A stretch of DNA of 64,000 nt from the NCBI GenBank assembly GCA_910575435.1, contig CAJTGI010000005.1, forward strand, positions 186,001 through 250,000. The letters run 5' to 3'. Numbering within the stretch: position 1 is the stretch's first letter; each line of letters starts with the position of its first letter. Below are positions 26,989-34,464 of this stretch, in pieces. This DNA comes from Clostridiaceae bacterium. Its GTDB lineage: Bacteria; Bacillota; Clostridia; Lachnospirales; Lachnospiraceae. The notes beneath the pieces are model-generated. The model was given only the letters and a program-made list of their open reading frames with translations, was not told where the DNA came from and ran no database searches. Both the position numbers and the translations under genes were made by a program.

Positions 26989-28011
26989 CTACTCTTTTTC
27001 CTCCAGCCATCCCAGATCAGGATACTCCTTGCACTTATCCCTGGTCAGCAAAATATTGATTGCCTCTCTGGCATCCAGTCCCTCGAAGAACACCCGATTG
27101 ATTACCTCCACGATGGGCATGGACACCTGATACTTTTCCGCCAGCTTCTTCACCGCCCGGGCAGAGTTAAATCCCTCCACCACCTGCTTCACTTCCGCCA
27201 GCGCCTCCTCCACGGAATATCCCTTCCCGATCAGGAATCCCGCATTGTGGTTTCTGCTATGCTCGCTGGTACAGGTCACGATCAGGTCGCCAATGCCGGA
27301 AAGCCCCCCCAGGGTCTCCATCTTGGCCCCCATGGCAATGCCCAGCCTGGTAATCTCAGTAATCCCCCTGGTAATCAGGGCCGCCTTGGTATTATCGCCG
27401 CACCCCATTCCATCGCAGGCTCCAGCCGCCAGGGCAATGACATTCTTCACCGAGCCGCCCAGCTCAATGCCAATGATATCCGGGGTAATATAAACCCGGA
27501 ATCTCTCATTCATGAATACTTCCTGAATGAAAATAGCCGTGCTCTTCCTGGCGCTCCCCACCACCACGGTAGTAGGCATCTCCAGCGCCACCTCCTCCGC
27601 ATGGCTGGGGCCTGACAGCACGGAAATATCTGCCTCGGGCAATTCCTCCACCAGAATGTCCCGCAGAGTCATCAGGGTATCTTCCTCAATTCCCTTGGCC
27701 ACATTCACAATCTTCTGCCCCGCCGGAATAAACCGGGCCGCCTCCCTTGCCACACTGCGCACGAAGGGAGATGCCACGGCAAATACCAGCAAATCTGCTC
27801 CCTGGCAGGCCAGCTCCATATCCGTAGTAACCAGGATGGATTCTGGCAGCTTGATTCCCGGAAGGCGGTCTCTATGCTCCCGATACTCCTGCAACATAGA
27901 AACCTCCGCCTCCACCTTGGACCACAAGATTACCTCATGCCCCATTTTCGCCAGCATGATGGCCAGAGCCGTACCCCAGCTGCCCGCCCCCAAAAAAATT
28001 ACCTTACTCAT
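26989..28011 (-). CDS. gpsA: Glycerol-3-phosphate dehydrogenase [NAD(P)+]
   Basis: The 340-residue enzyme makes sn-glycerol 3-phosphate from dihydroxyacetone phosphate for phospholipid synthesis. It opens with the dinucleotide-binding GAGSWGTALA and contains VNVAKGIE, LSGPSHAEEV, and the substrate region with KNVIALAAGACDGMG and NTKAALITRGITE. GAGG lies 6 nt before ATG 28011. It follows plsY, so the acyl-acceptor synthase and first acyltransferase of phospholipid synthesis are together, a common Firmicutes arrangement with der. Confidence 0.95.
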   Translation of the reverse strand: MSKVIFLGAGSWGTALAIMLAKMGHEVILWSKVEAEVSMLQEYREHRDRLPGIKLPESILVTTDMELACQGADLLVFAVASPFVRSVAREAARFIPAGQKIVNVAKGIEEDTLMTLRDILVEELPEADISVLSGPSHAEEVALEMPTTVVVGSARKSTAIFIQEVFMNERFRVYITPDIIGIELGGSVKNVIALAAGACDGMGCGDNTKAALITRGITEITRLGIAMGAKMETLGGLSGIGDLIVTCTSEHSRNHNAGFLIGKGYSVEEALAEVKQVVEGFNSARAVKKLAEKYQVSMPIVEVINRVFFEGLDAREAINILLTRDKCKEYPDLGWLEEKE

Positions 28012-28052
28012 GATTTTCCTCATTTCTGCGCTGCTTTTTTCTCATAATACAA

Positions 28053-28106
28053 TGTTTGTGTCGCAACGCAGACACAATACTTGCAACACAAACATAGTTT
28101 GTGTTG
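28053..28106 (-). repeat. Competing inverted repeats between plsY and gpsA
   Basis: Two hairpins, CAACACAAAC/GTTTGTGTTG (28084-28106) and TTGTGTC/GACACAA (28056-28077), share bases with a third, alternative 10-bp pairing of ATGTTTGTGT (28053-28062) with ACACAAACAT (28086-28095). The first two and the third cannot form together. The element is in the 5' leader of gpsA within the plsY-gpsA transcript. Confidence 0.6.
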
Positions 28107-28115
28107 TGAAATAAT

Positions 28116-28766
28116 TTATTTTTCACTCTTTACCTCCTTCTCCGATTTGCTCTTCCACAATTTATTCTCATTGCCATGCATCAGCCTCACGATATTTTCC
28201 CGGTGCTGGAAATAGGCAAAGGCAGTAAAAAGAAGGCTGATTGCCAACATATGCCAGAACATCCTGTCCGCCCTATGAAATATCACCGTATTGGCAGGAA
28301 TATACCATGCCACCAGCAGAGAGCCTACGGAGACATACCTGGTCAGTGCCACCGCCGCCACAAAGACAGCCAGACCAACAGGAATCATGATTGGGTGGGC
28401 CGCGGACATCACCACCGCCGCCGTCACCGCAATGCCCTTCCCACCCTTAAATCCCAGATAGAAAGGATAATTGTGTCCCAGCACCACTCCTAGCCCGCAA
28501 TATAGGCACAGAAGATACAATGGATTGGCAAAGGGGATGCAGAAGCGGATAATCAAAATCGGCACCACCGCCTTGGCCAAATCCCCCACAAAAGTAATGA
28601 TAGCAGGAACTGGACCAAAATTGCGCAGCACATTGGTGGTTCCCGCATTGCCGCTTCCCAAATTCCTGATATCCTTCTTGAAAAACTTCCCCACAAAATA
28701 GCCGCTGGAAATGCATCCGCAGAAATAACCCGCAATCAAACACACGGCAAACTCCCATAGATTCAT
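28116..28766 (-). CDS. plsY: Glycerol-3-phosphate acyltransferase (acyl-phosphate dependent)
   Basis: The 216-residue membrane protein has five or so hydrophobic segments and the three PlsY motifs: SGNAGTTNVLR, GHNYPFYLGFKGGKGIA and the later conserved tail around YFQHRENI. It transfers an acyl group from acyl-phosphate to glycerol 3-phosphate, the first step in phospholipid assembly, and works with the GpsA product encoded just downstream. GGAGG is 9 nt before ATG 28766. The last residues are Lys/Glu/Ser-rich. Confidence 0.95.
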   Translation of the reverse strand: MNLWEFAVCLIAGYFCGCISSGYFVGKFFKKDIRNLGSGNAGTTNVLRNFGPVPAIITFVGDLAKAVVPILIIRFCIPFANPLYLLCLYCGLGVVLGHNYPFYLGFKGGKGIAVTAAVVMSAAHPIMIPVGLAVFVAAVALTRYVSVGSLLVAWYIPANTVIFHRADRMFWHMLAISLLFTAFAYFQHRENIVRLMHGNENKLWKSKSEKEVKSEK

Positions 28767-28835
28767 TCGCTCATTCCTCCCTTGACATAGCATACGTGGC
28801 TAGCATATTCGTCTTCGTATCACTTCGGTGCGTGC

Positions 28836-28897
28836 AGAAGAACGCCGGTCTTGCGTTCTTCTTACATGATAAAGGCAGTAAAACTGCCTTTATCATG
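28836..28897. repeat. Two perfect hairpins at the 3' end of der
   Basis: AGAAGAACGC/GCGTTCTTCT (28836-28862) and CATGATAAAGGCAGT/ACTGCCTTTATCATG around AAA (28865-28897). The der stop codon lies inside the second, 15-bp stem. Neither is followed by a long T run on the minus strand, so partial termination or 3'-end protection before plsY is likelier than full termination. Confidence 0.7.
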
Positions 28898-30209
28898 TTT
28901 TCCTCTCCCGAATCAGAAAGCGCAGGGATGTACCGCCAAAACCGAATGCCTCCCTGATCTTATTCTCCAGATACCTGGTATAAGAAAAATGCATCAGCCG
29001 CTTGTCATTCACAAACAGCACGAAGGTGGGCGGCTTTACGCTCACCTGGGTCATGTAGAAAATTTTCAGCCTGCGCCCCTTGTCGGAAGGCGGTTGCTGC
29101 ATGGCCACTGCCTCGGTGAGAATCTCATTCAGAACTCCGGTAGCCACCCGCATCTGCTGATTCTGGATGACCACGTCCAGCACATCGAATATCTTTGGCA
29201 ATCTCTGCCCCGTCTCCGCCGAGATAAACAAAATCTCCGCATAGGGCATAAAGGACAATACATTGCGTATCTCATTGGTATACTTCTTGACGGAATGGTT
29301 ATCCTTCTCCACCGCATCCCATTTATTCACTGCGATAATCATTCCCCTGCCCCTGTCATGGGCAATGCCCGCAATCTTCGCATCCTGCTCCGTCACCCCC
29401 TCGGTGGCATCAATGACCAGAATCACCACATCTGCCCGCTCTACCGCAGACACCGTGCGCAGGATGCTATACCGCTCAATCTCTTCCTTGATTTTATTTT
29501 TCCTCCGAAGGCCGGCAGTATCTATGAAAACATATTCCTTGCCGTCCCAGGTAATCGGCGTGTCAATGGCATCCCTGGTAGTGCCCGCAATATCTGATAC
29601 GATTACTCTGTCCTCACCCAGCAACTTATTGATAATAGAAGATTTCCCCACATTGGGCTTTCCCACGATCGCCACCCTGGGACGCTCATCCTCCTCTTCC
29701 TCCATGCCCTTGGGAAAGAGGGCCGTCACCTCGTCCAGCATATCCCCAATGCCCAGCTTTGCCACGGAAGATATGGGGTAGGGTTCCCCGATGCCCAGAT
29801 TGTAAAATTCATAGACATCCGCTTCCAGCTTATCGAAATTATCCACCTTATTGACCACGAGAACCACGTCTTTTCTGGCCTTTCGCAGCATATCCGCCAC
29901 CTGGTAGTCCGCATCCACCAGCCCCTGCTTCACATCCACCACGAACATCACCACGTCCGCCATCTCGATGGCCATCTCCGCCTGCTCCCGCATGCTGCGA
30001 AGCATCTGATTCTTGGACTCCGGCTCAATGCCGCCCGTATCCATAATGGTAAATTGGTATTTCAGCCAAGTGGCCTCCGCATAGATGCGGTCTCTCGTCA
30101 CGCCAGGCGTATCCTTGACGATGGCGATTCTCTCTCCTGCCAGCATGTTAAATAATGTAGACTTCCCCACATTGGGCCGTCCCACAATCGCTACGATCGG
30201 TTTGCTCAT
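28893..30209 (-). CDS. der: Ribosome biogenesis GTPase Der (EngA)
   Basis: The 438-residue protein has two tandem GTPase domains (P-loops GRPNVGKST near 10 and GKPNVGKSS near 185; DTGG/DTAG and NKVD/NKWD G3-G4 motifs in each) and a C-terminal KH-like domain. Der is an essential 50S assembly factor. Its ATG overlaps the TGA of the upstream decapeptide-repeat frame (ATGA), and GAGGAG in that frame's last codons is its ribosome site. plsY and gpsA follow. Confidence 0.96.
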   Translation of the reverse strand: MSKPIVAIVGRPNVGKSTLFNMLAGERIAIVKDTPGVTRDRIYAEATWLKYQFTIMDTGGIEPESKNQMLRSMREQAEMAIEMADVVMFVVDVKQGLVDADYQVADMLRKARKDVVLVVNKVDNFDKLEADVYEFYNLGIGEPYPISSVAKLGIGDMLDEVTALFPKGMEEEEDERPRVAIVGKPNVGKSSIINKLLGEDRVIVSDIAGTTRDAIDTPITWDGKEYVFIDTAGLRRKNKIKEEIERYSILRTVSAVERADVVILVIDATEGVTEQDAKIAGIAHDRGRGMIIAVNKWDAVEKDNHSVKKYTNEIRNVLSFMPYAEILFISAETGQRLPKIFDVLDVVIQNQQMRVATGVLNEILTEAVAMQQPPSDKGRRLKIFYMTQVSVKPPTFVLFVNDKRLMHFSYTRYLENKIREAFGFGGTSLRFLIRERKT

Positions 30210-30436
30210 TTTCTCCTCTTTTCTCTGTCAGCCATTCTTTTCACTTTTCCAGTCATGCCAACTTCCCTGGCACAAACATTAGCCGTTCCAGTTTCCTTAG
30301 CACATACATTAGCCATTCCAACTTCCTTAGCACATACATTAGCCATTCCAACTTCCTTAGCACATACATTAGCCATTCCAGCTTCCTTAGCACTAACATT
30401 AGCCATTTCAAATTCCTTAGCACATACATTAATCAT
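30206..30436 (-). CDS. Possible leader protein of decapeptide repeats, coupled to der
   Basis: A 76-codon frame made almost wholly of 30-bp tandem repeats encodes units of the form [10 protein letters not shown]. It ends REKRRK with a TGA that overlaps the der ATG. Each unit contains AAGGAA about 8 nt before an in-frame ATG, so translation could initiate in most units. Across units N, V, A and E are constant and Cys alternates with Ser. The frame could be a real leader peptide, a translational feeder for der, or a by-product of a 30-bp repeat with no stop. No homologue is recognised. Confidence 0.45.
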   Translation of the reverse strand: MINVCAKEFEMANVSAKEAGMANVCAKEVGMANVCAKEVGMANVCAKETGTANVCAREVGMTGKVKRMADREKRRK

Positions 30437-30460
30437 TCCAGATTCTTTAGCACTAACATT
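30251..30460. repeat. Seven tandem 30-bp repeats upstream of der
   Basis: Seven contiguous 30-bp units; units 3 (30311-30340) and 4 (30341-30370) are identical and the others differ at a few positions. The unit in plus orientation reads AGCCATTCCA-ACTTCCTTAG-CACATACATT. There are no spacers, so this is not a CRISPR array. Confidence 0.95.
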
Positions 30461-30474
30461 AACATTTTACCAAA

Positions 30475-30577
30475 GAAGAATTTGCCCAGCATTTATGCTG
30501 TTGCAAATTCTTCAGAGGTGCGATAGTAGTTTTCCTTGCACATGGTTCTTTCATGTGCTATGGAAAACTTCGCACCT
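30475..30577. terminator. Two nested hairpins after the FKBP-type gene
   Basis: AGGTGCGA..AGTTTTCC..GCACATG pairs with CATGTGC..GGAAAACT..TCGCACCT (30516-30577), and GAAGAATTTGC..CAGCAT pairs with ATGCTG..GCAAATTCTTC (30475-30513). They begin right after the stop at 30579 and precede the repeat array. They are likely to terminate or protect the upstream transcript; no long T run is present. Confidence 0.65.
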
Positions 30578-30578
30578 T

Positions 30579-31724
30579 TTATACTTCCTTCACCTGAGCC
30601 GCGAGGTAATCTGCCACCTTATTGTATATCAAGTCGCTATAAATGATATTCCTAGCCCGGGTTCCATAGACAGACTGGAAGGTGCTGTCCAGGTCAGCCT
30701 CCTTCTGGGCATTGTAATTCTCTAAATAGGAATCCAATTCCTTTTTGTAATCCCCATCCTCGATCTTCATGCCCTCTGCCTGCATGATGGCATTGTAAAC
30801 CACCTGGCCGCCCACATTTTCCTTCGCCGTCTTATCCACCTGCTCCTCATAATCATCCTTGGTTAGATTTCCCTGGGCAAGATAATCATCCATTGTCACC
30901 CCCTGCTGGCTCAGATAGCCCTCAATAGAAGTGTTCAACTGTTTTTTCATGGCGTCTAGGTACGCCTTTGGGTACTCCTTGATCTTAGAACCATCCACCA
31001 CCTGGCTGATGGCCTTGGACCGAACGATGGACTCCCTGTTCTTCTTCTTAAAGTCCGCTGCAGACTGATAGTTCGTCAGGTTCTTCTTCACGAAGGCATC
31101 GTCAAACTTCAGTTTCTTCTTCTCGCCATTTTTATAATTAATCGTCACGGTAAACACCGCCGTCTTGCCCGCCAATGCTTCATTCTGGGAATACTTCTCT
31201 GGAAAAGTAGCGTTGACATCATAGGTTTTTCCAATCTTCTTTCCAATGAGGCCATCCTCAAATCCAGGGATAAAGGTATTCGATCCAATTTCCAGATTGT
31301 AGCCCTCCGGGCTGGTTTCCTTCGTGCAGCTTCCCCCGTCAAATGCCTTGCCATCTATTTTGCCCACATAGAAAATATTTACCGTATCTCCCTTTTTCAC
31401 CTTTCCCTTCTTCACTTTCTCATATTCCGCATAGTCATCCAGAGCCTGGTTTACCTGGTTGTCCAACTCCATGTCAATCTCGGACTTTTTCAGGGTAATA
31501 TTCTTATAATCGGCCAATTCCACGTATTTCCCGGCATCCTTGATTACTGGGTCCACCGTCTCTTCCTTCTTCGCCGCCGGCTTCTCCTTGCTGGCAAACG
31601 GCCCCTTCTTTGTGGCGTATAGGACACCCGCCACGCTGCAGGCCACCACGATAACCACCAAGACAATCGCAAGAATCCACGGCAATCTATTCGTATTCTT
31701 TTTCTCAAAATTTCCCTTGTACAC
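30579..31724 (-). CDS. Membrane-anchored FKBP-type peptidyl-prolyl isomerase with trigger-factor-like C terminus
   Basis: The 381-residue protein has a membrane segment near 14-37, a Lys/Ala linker, an FKBP domain (VKKGDTVNIFYVGKIDGKAFDGG to FTVTINY, about 105-200) and a long helical C-terminal region resembling trigger factor/SurA chaperone arms. It faces outward and should help secreted proteins fold. The best start is a GTG at 31724, five nt after GGAGG; the ATG four codons upstream overlaps that site and has none of its own. Hairpins follow the stop. Confidence 0.85.
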   Translation of the reverse strand: MYKGNFEKKNTNRLPWILAIVLVVIVVACSVAGVLYATKKGPFASKEKPAAKKEETVDPVIKDAGKYVELADYKNITLKKSEIDMELDNQVNQALDDYAEYEKVKKGKVKKGDTVNIFYVGKIDGKAFDGGSCTKETSPEGYNLEIGSNTFIPGFEDGLIGKKIGKTYDVNATFPEKYSQNEALAGKTAVFTVTINYKNGEKKKLKFDDAFVKKNLTNYQSAADFKKKNRESIVRSKAISQVVDGSKIKEYPKAYLDAMKKQLNTSIEGYLSQQGVTMDDYLAQGNLTKDDYEEQVDKTAKENVGGQVVYNAIMQAEGMKIEDGDYKKELDSYLENYNAQKEADLDSTFQSVYGTRARNIIYSDLIYNKVADYLAAQVKEV

Positions 31725-31900
31725 AAAATCCTCCATTTCTGCAAAAAATCAACATTCTTCATTGAATTTTTGCTTTAAAACAGTTATTGACATAATGATT
31801 GAGCATATAAGCACAATCTATTTTATACCACAAACGATGGGAAAAAAAAAGGCTTTCCTGAAAAGTTCTCATATTTTTCATACTTTACGTTCATTCATGT

Positions 31901-32278
31901 ATTTTTCATAAGGCTCTCCAGAAACAGATCCAGCACCTTAAAATTAAAATTGAAAAATCAAAAAAAGCGACCGCCATATTCGCAAAAGAACTATAACTGC
32001 GATTGTTTCTTTTATCCATTGATGAAATCTACCAAAAGGAGAAACATCTGGGAACAGGGGCTTGCTACAACGTGATTTATGCGGAGAGGCATTGCCTGAT
32101 GTTTAAGAATGGGGAGACCTGTCAAATCCCTATTCAAAATAATCAGACCTATCTACAGGTTTTGGAATTAAAAGACATCAAGTCATGGAAAGCATTGGAC
32201 GAGGATGGAAGCCCGATTCTTGACTAGTATAGCAAGAAAGACTATTGGAGTGACGTGCTGGAACAGGAAAGCAAATAA
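31901..32278 (+). pseudogene. Broken gene of unknown function
   Basis: One plus-strand frame reads like protein over about 125 codons but is cut by TAA at 31994 and TAG at 32225. Between them lies a 74-codon piece containing YQKEKHLGTGACYNVIYAE; after the TAG it continues YSKKDYWSDVLEQESK. No start codon with a ribosome site was found. The family was not recognised. 31740-31900 shows only AT-rich sequence. Confidence 0.4.
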
Positions 32279-32301
32279 GAGTGTTGCGTAAATTTTAGAA
32301 A

Positions 32302-32329
32302 CCCTCTGCCAGTTTTGGCTGGCAGAGGG
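32302..32329. terminator. Perfect 11-bp hairpin after the broken gene
   Basis: CCCTCTGCCAG and CTGGCAGAGGG flank TTTTGG. No strong T run follows on either strand, so its use as a terminator is uncertain; it may be a remnant of the same repeat-rich region. Confidence 0.5.
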
Positions 32330-32386
32330 CATCGCCTTATGGTAATTTATAGTTGGCACAAGCAATCAATAAAGAATACTATTTTT

Positions 32387-32472
32387 GCATTCTTCCTAGG
32401 TGAAATCAGTTCGCCTTGTTAATCTTTAGAAACTCTTAGTCAGCATTTTTTGCAGGCTTAGAACTTTTTTTA
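32387..32472. repeat. Dispersed imperfect-hairpin repeat, copy 2
   Basis: Second copy of the element at 96-164, with an extra 18 bp or so after GCATTCTTCCTA. The last dozen codons of the gene at 32436-33047 are encoded within it. Confidence 0.5.
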
Positions 32473-33047
32473 TGCGTTTTTGCAGGGTCATATTTTTTAT
32501 ATAGTTTCCGATGGATATTCCGAAAACGCTTGATGTCCGCCGCCTTGATGTCACAAAAAAAACTATAGTCTTCTCCGCCTACATAGACCACATAGCCTCC
32601 GCCCAAGTTAGCGAGGAGTATGGTGTACAGCAATCCCTTCTCGTCATGGAGATCTAGCGAGATCCATCCACCATATAGCATACCTTTTCCGTCTTTCGGC
32701 ATGGGAGGTTCGGTCAGCTTGTTTGGCGATAGCCTGGATAGAATACCTTTCATGTCCTTCAGCATTTTTTTGTCAGAAGTAAAACATTCTTTGTTCTTCA
32801 CGAAACCTGATATCTTCGTGGCCCTTTTATAGCGGAGTTCCTCCATGGTATCAGGCCGGGATGCATCCGTCACTGGCGAGTCTTCATCCTCGGGAGCAAA
32901 TGTGGGCGTGGGAGCCGGGGTGGCGGTGATGTCCGCCTTTTTGGACTGATCCTCGCGGGAGGGACTTTTTTTAGCATATTGATAAGTTCCCGCCGCTATT
33001 CCAATGAACAGGATGGCAGATAATGCCAGTATGATTTTTTTCTGCAT
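32436..33047 (-). CDS. Predicted lipid- or membrane-anchored extracellular protein, unknown
   Basis: The 203-residue product has an N-terminal hydrophobic segment (about 5-22), a Thr/Pro/Glu-rich linker near 40-60 and a basic globular domain ending in KTHKKSSKPAKNAD. No signal-peptidase II box is evident. No family recognised. GAGGAG lies 4 nt before ATG 33047. The C-terminal tail falls in a dispersed repeat, so the native C terminus may have been replaced. It follows a truncated protease-like gene in the same direction. Confidence 0.6.
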   Translation of the reverse strand: MQKKIILALSAILFIGIAAGTYQYAKKSPSREDQSKKADITATPAPTPTFAPEDEDSPVTDASRPDTMEELRYKRATKISGFVKNKECFTSDKKMLKDMKGILSRLSPNKLTEPPMPKDGKGMLYGGWISLDLHDEKGLLYTILLANLGGGYVVYVGGEDYSFFCDIKAADIKRFRNIHRKLYKKYDPAKTHKKSSKPAKNAD

Positions 33048-33109
33048 ATTACTCCTCATTTCTGCATAACGAACTTCGTTCGTTTTTGCTTTATGCGCAT
33101 AAAGAATAC

Positions 33110-34066
33110 CTAAGCAATATACATTTTTTTGCATACTTGTCTGGCTGTCAATGTTTTATATTTTGGATATTTCAGGTATCGCACCGTGGTAGCCACTGAT
33201 GCTGCCCAACAAGTTTCATCATCCAAGTATTGGGGAACTTGGCATCCGGAAGTATTTAATTTGACGATGAATCCCTTCTTAGTTGAAAAGCCTCGAGCAC
33301 CGTAGAATATGTTGTTCTTTTCAAGATTTTCATCTGCATCATTTTTTGCTGAATAGGAATTTAATATAGCATCAATTTTGTTTTTAGCGGACAACTCTTC
33401 AAATACTTCTCTATTCGCCTCTTCCTTATTGCTTAGCATATCATTTTCTGTCATCGGCATGTCGTTTAGGGTTTTTGTGGAATCATTATTCTCGGCATAC
33501 AGATTTTTCCCATCCTCGTAGAAGATATAGTCCTCATCGTTCTGGTAATCCAACTTATTTAACATGGATGCGTAATCAGTGCTGATGCTGGCAGCGTAAC
33601 TATTGCCGCATTCCATGACATTAAGCATCAGGATGATCTTACCATGATTTGAGATGGGATAGTAATAGATGGGATCCTGCTTTCCCAATGTATCTGCAGA
33701 ATAGATGATGAATGGCTTCTCAATTTCCACGCTGGCATTTTTTTCTATGGTAACGCCGAAATCTTCAGGATTCCTTTTGACCGTCTCGATTAGTGCGGAA
33801 GCCCTTTGCCTTGCGTAGTCGTCAGCTGCTGCCGGAATCAATTCTGACAGTTTCTCAGAGATGTCCGTGGCCTTCTTCTTTGATGCCAGATCCTCTGCCG
33901 TGAGACCGATATCGTCTAGGATATCTTCCTTTGCCTCTTCCGCTGAAATGGCATCTGTGTTCGTGGGTGAAGCGGCCTGAGATGTTGCCACACTGTTGGA
34001 AAAAATGGAACACGAGACGATAATCAGAGTTATGAAATTTAGAAATGTGTTTATGAATATTCTCAT
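33110..34066 (-). CDS. Secreted protein ending in a truncated papain-like (C39/C70-type) protease domain
   Basis: The 318-residue product has a signal peptide (about 1-31), a helical/beta propeptide-like region, and at its C-terminal end CQVPQYLDDETCWAASVATTVRYL. This strongly resembles the catalytic-Cys helix of papain-like secreted proteases (CWAA motif). The protein stops about 30 residues later, before the His and Asn/Asp of such enzymes could occur, so it is probably inactive unless the rest is supplied elsewhere. The gene has a good promoter and AGGAGG. The surrounding DNA is AT-rich and contains repeats and remnants. Confidence 0.7.
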   Translation of the reverse strand: MRIFINTFLNFITLIIVSCSIFSNSVATSQAASPTNTDAISAEEAKEDILDDIGLTAEDLASKKKATDISEKLSELIPAAADDYARQRASALIETVKRNPEDFGVTIEKNASVEIEKPFIIYSADTLGKQDPIYYYPISNHGKIILMLNVMECGNSYAASISTDYASMLNKLDYQNDEDYIFYEDGKNLYAENNDSTKTLNDMPMTENDMLSNKEEANREVFEELSAKNKIDAILNSYSAKNDADENLEKNNIFYGARGFSTKKGFIVKLNTSGCQVPQYLDDETCWAASVATTVRYLKYPKYKTLTARQVCKKMYIA

Positions 34067-34121
34067 ACTCGAGTCCTCCTTTAATAATGAGGTAGTTTAT
34101 TAAAAATAATCATAACATTTC

Positions 34122-34149
34122 ATTGTAGCCTATATTGGATCTATGTCAA
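34122..34149 (-). promoter_or_regulatory. Promoter of the truncated protease-like gene
   Basis: Consensus TTGACA (34149-34144), 16 nt and TACAAT (34127-34122) on the minus strand, about 55 nt before the start codon. Confidence 0.75.
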
Positions 34150-34187
34150 TGCTTTAGACAAAAATATGTTGCTTTTTTGAGTTTCTC

Positions 34188-34220
34188 GTTACTATTCACG
34201 GTCAAATATAGAAAAAGAGC
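34188..34220. repeat. Dispersed 33-bp sequence, copy 1
   Basis: GTTACTATTCAC followed by CAAAT and TAGAAAAAGA matches 41822-41854 at 29 of 33 positions by direct comparison. In the other copy it contains the uppP stop codon. Confidence 0.5.
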
Positions 34221-34255
34221 GAGCAAATATAAATATCCTGAATCCGTGAGCCTAA

Positions 34256-34363
34256 CCTAAAATAATATTCAGACACAATGATCCGACTCAAACTTACGGC
34301 GGTCTCTATACCGACATGCCTCAAAGACTTAATTCCGTTGACGATATTATGAAAGTAGGATAA
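34256..34363 (+). pseudogene. Coding remnant upstream of prs
   Basis: A 35-codon stretch with protein-like composition (contains HNDPTQTYGGLYTDMPQRLN) ends in TAA at 34361, has a stop just upstream and has no start codon with a ribosome site. It looks like the 3' end of a lost gene. The identity is unknown. Confidence 0.3.
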
Positions 34364-34400
34364 AATATACCCTTGGAAGGTTGTTATGGAAATAATAACT

Positions 34401-34436
34401 TATAGTCAACGACAAAAATAATTATCGTTGACTATA
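34401..34436. promoter_or_regulatory. Perfect 12-bp inverted repeat in the prs upstream region
   Basis: TATAGTCAACGA and TCGTTGACTATA flank a 12-nt AT-rich spacer, ending 28 bp before the prs ATG. It could be an operator or a leader hairpin; no confident -35/-10 pair was found, so the two cannot be told apart. Confidence 0.5.
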
Positions 34437-34464
34437 GAAATACATATTGGGAAAGGACGAGCAT

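Noticed and set aside
30251-30460. CRISPR-like array
   Set aside because: The repeats are contiguous with no spacers, no associated cas gene is present, and the units encode protein in frame.
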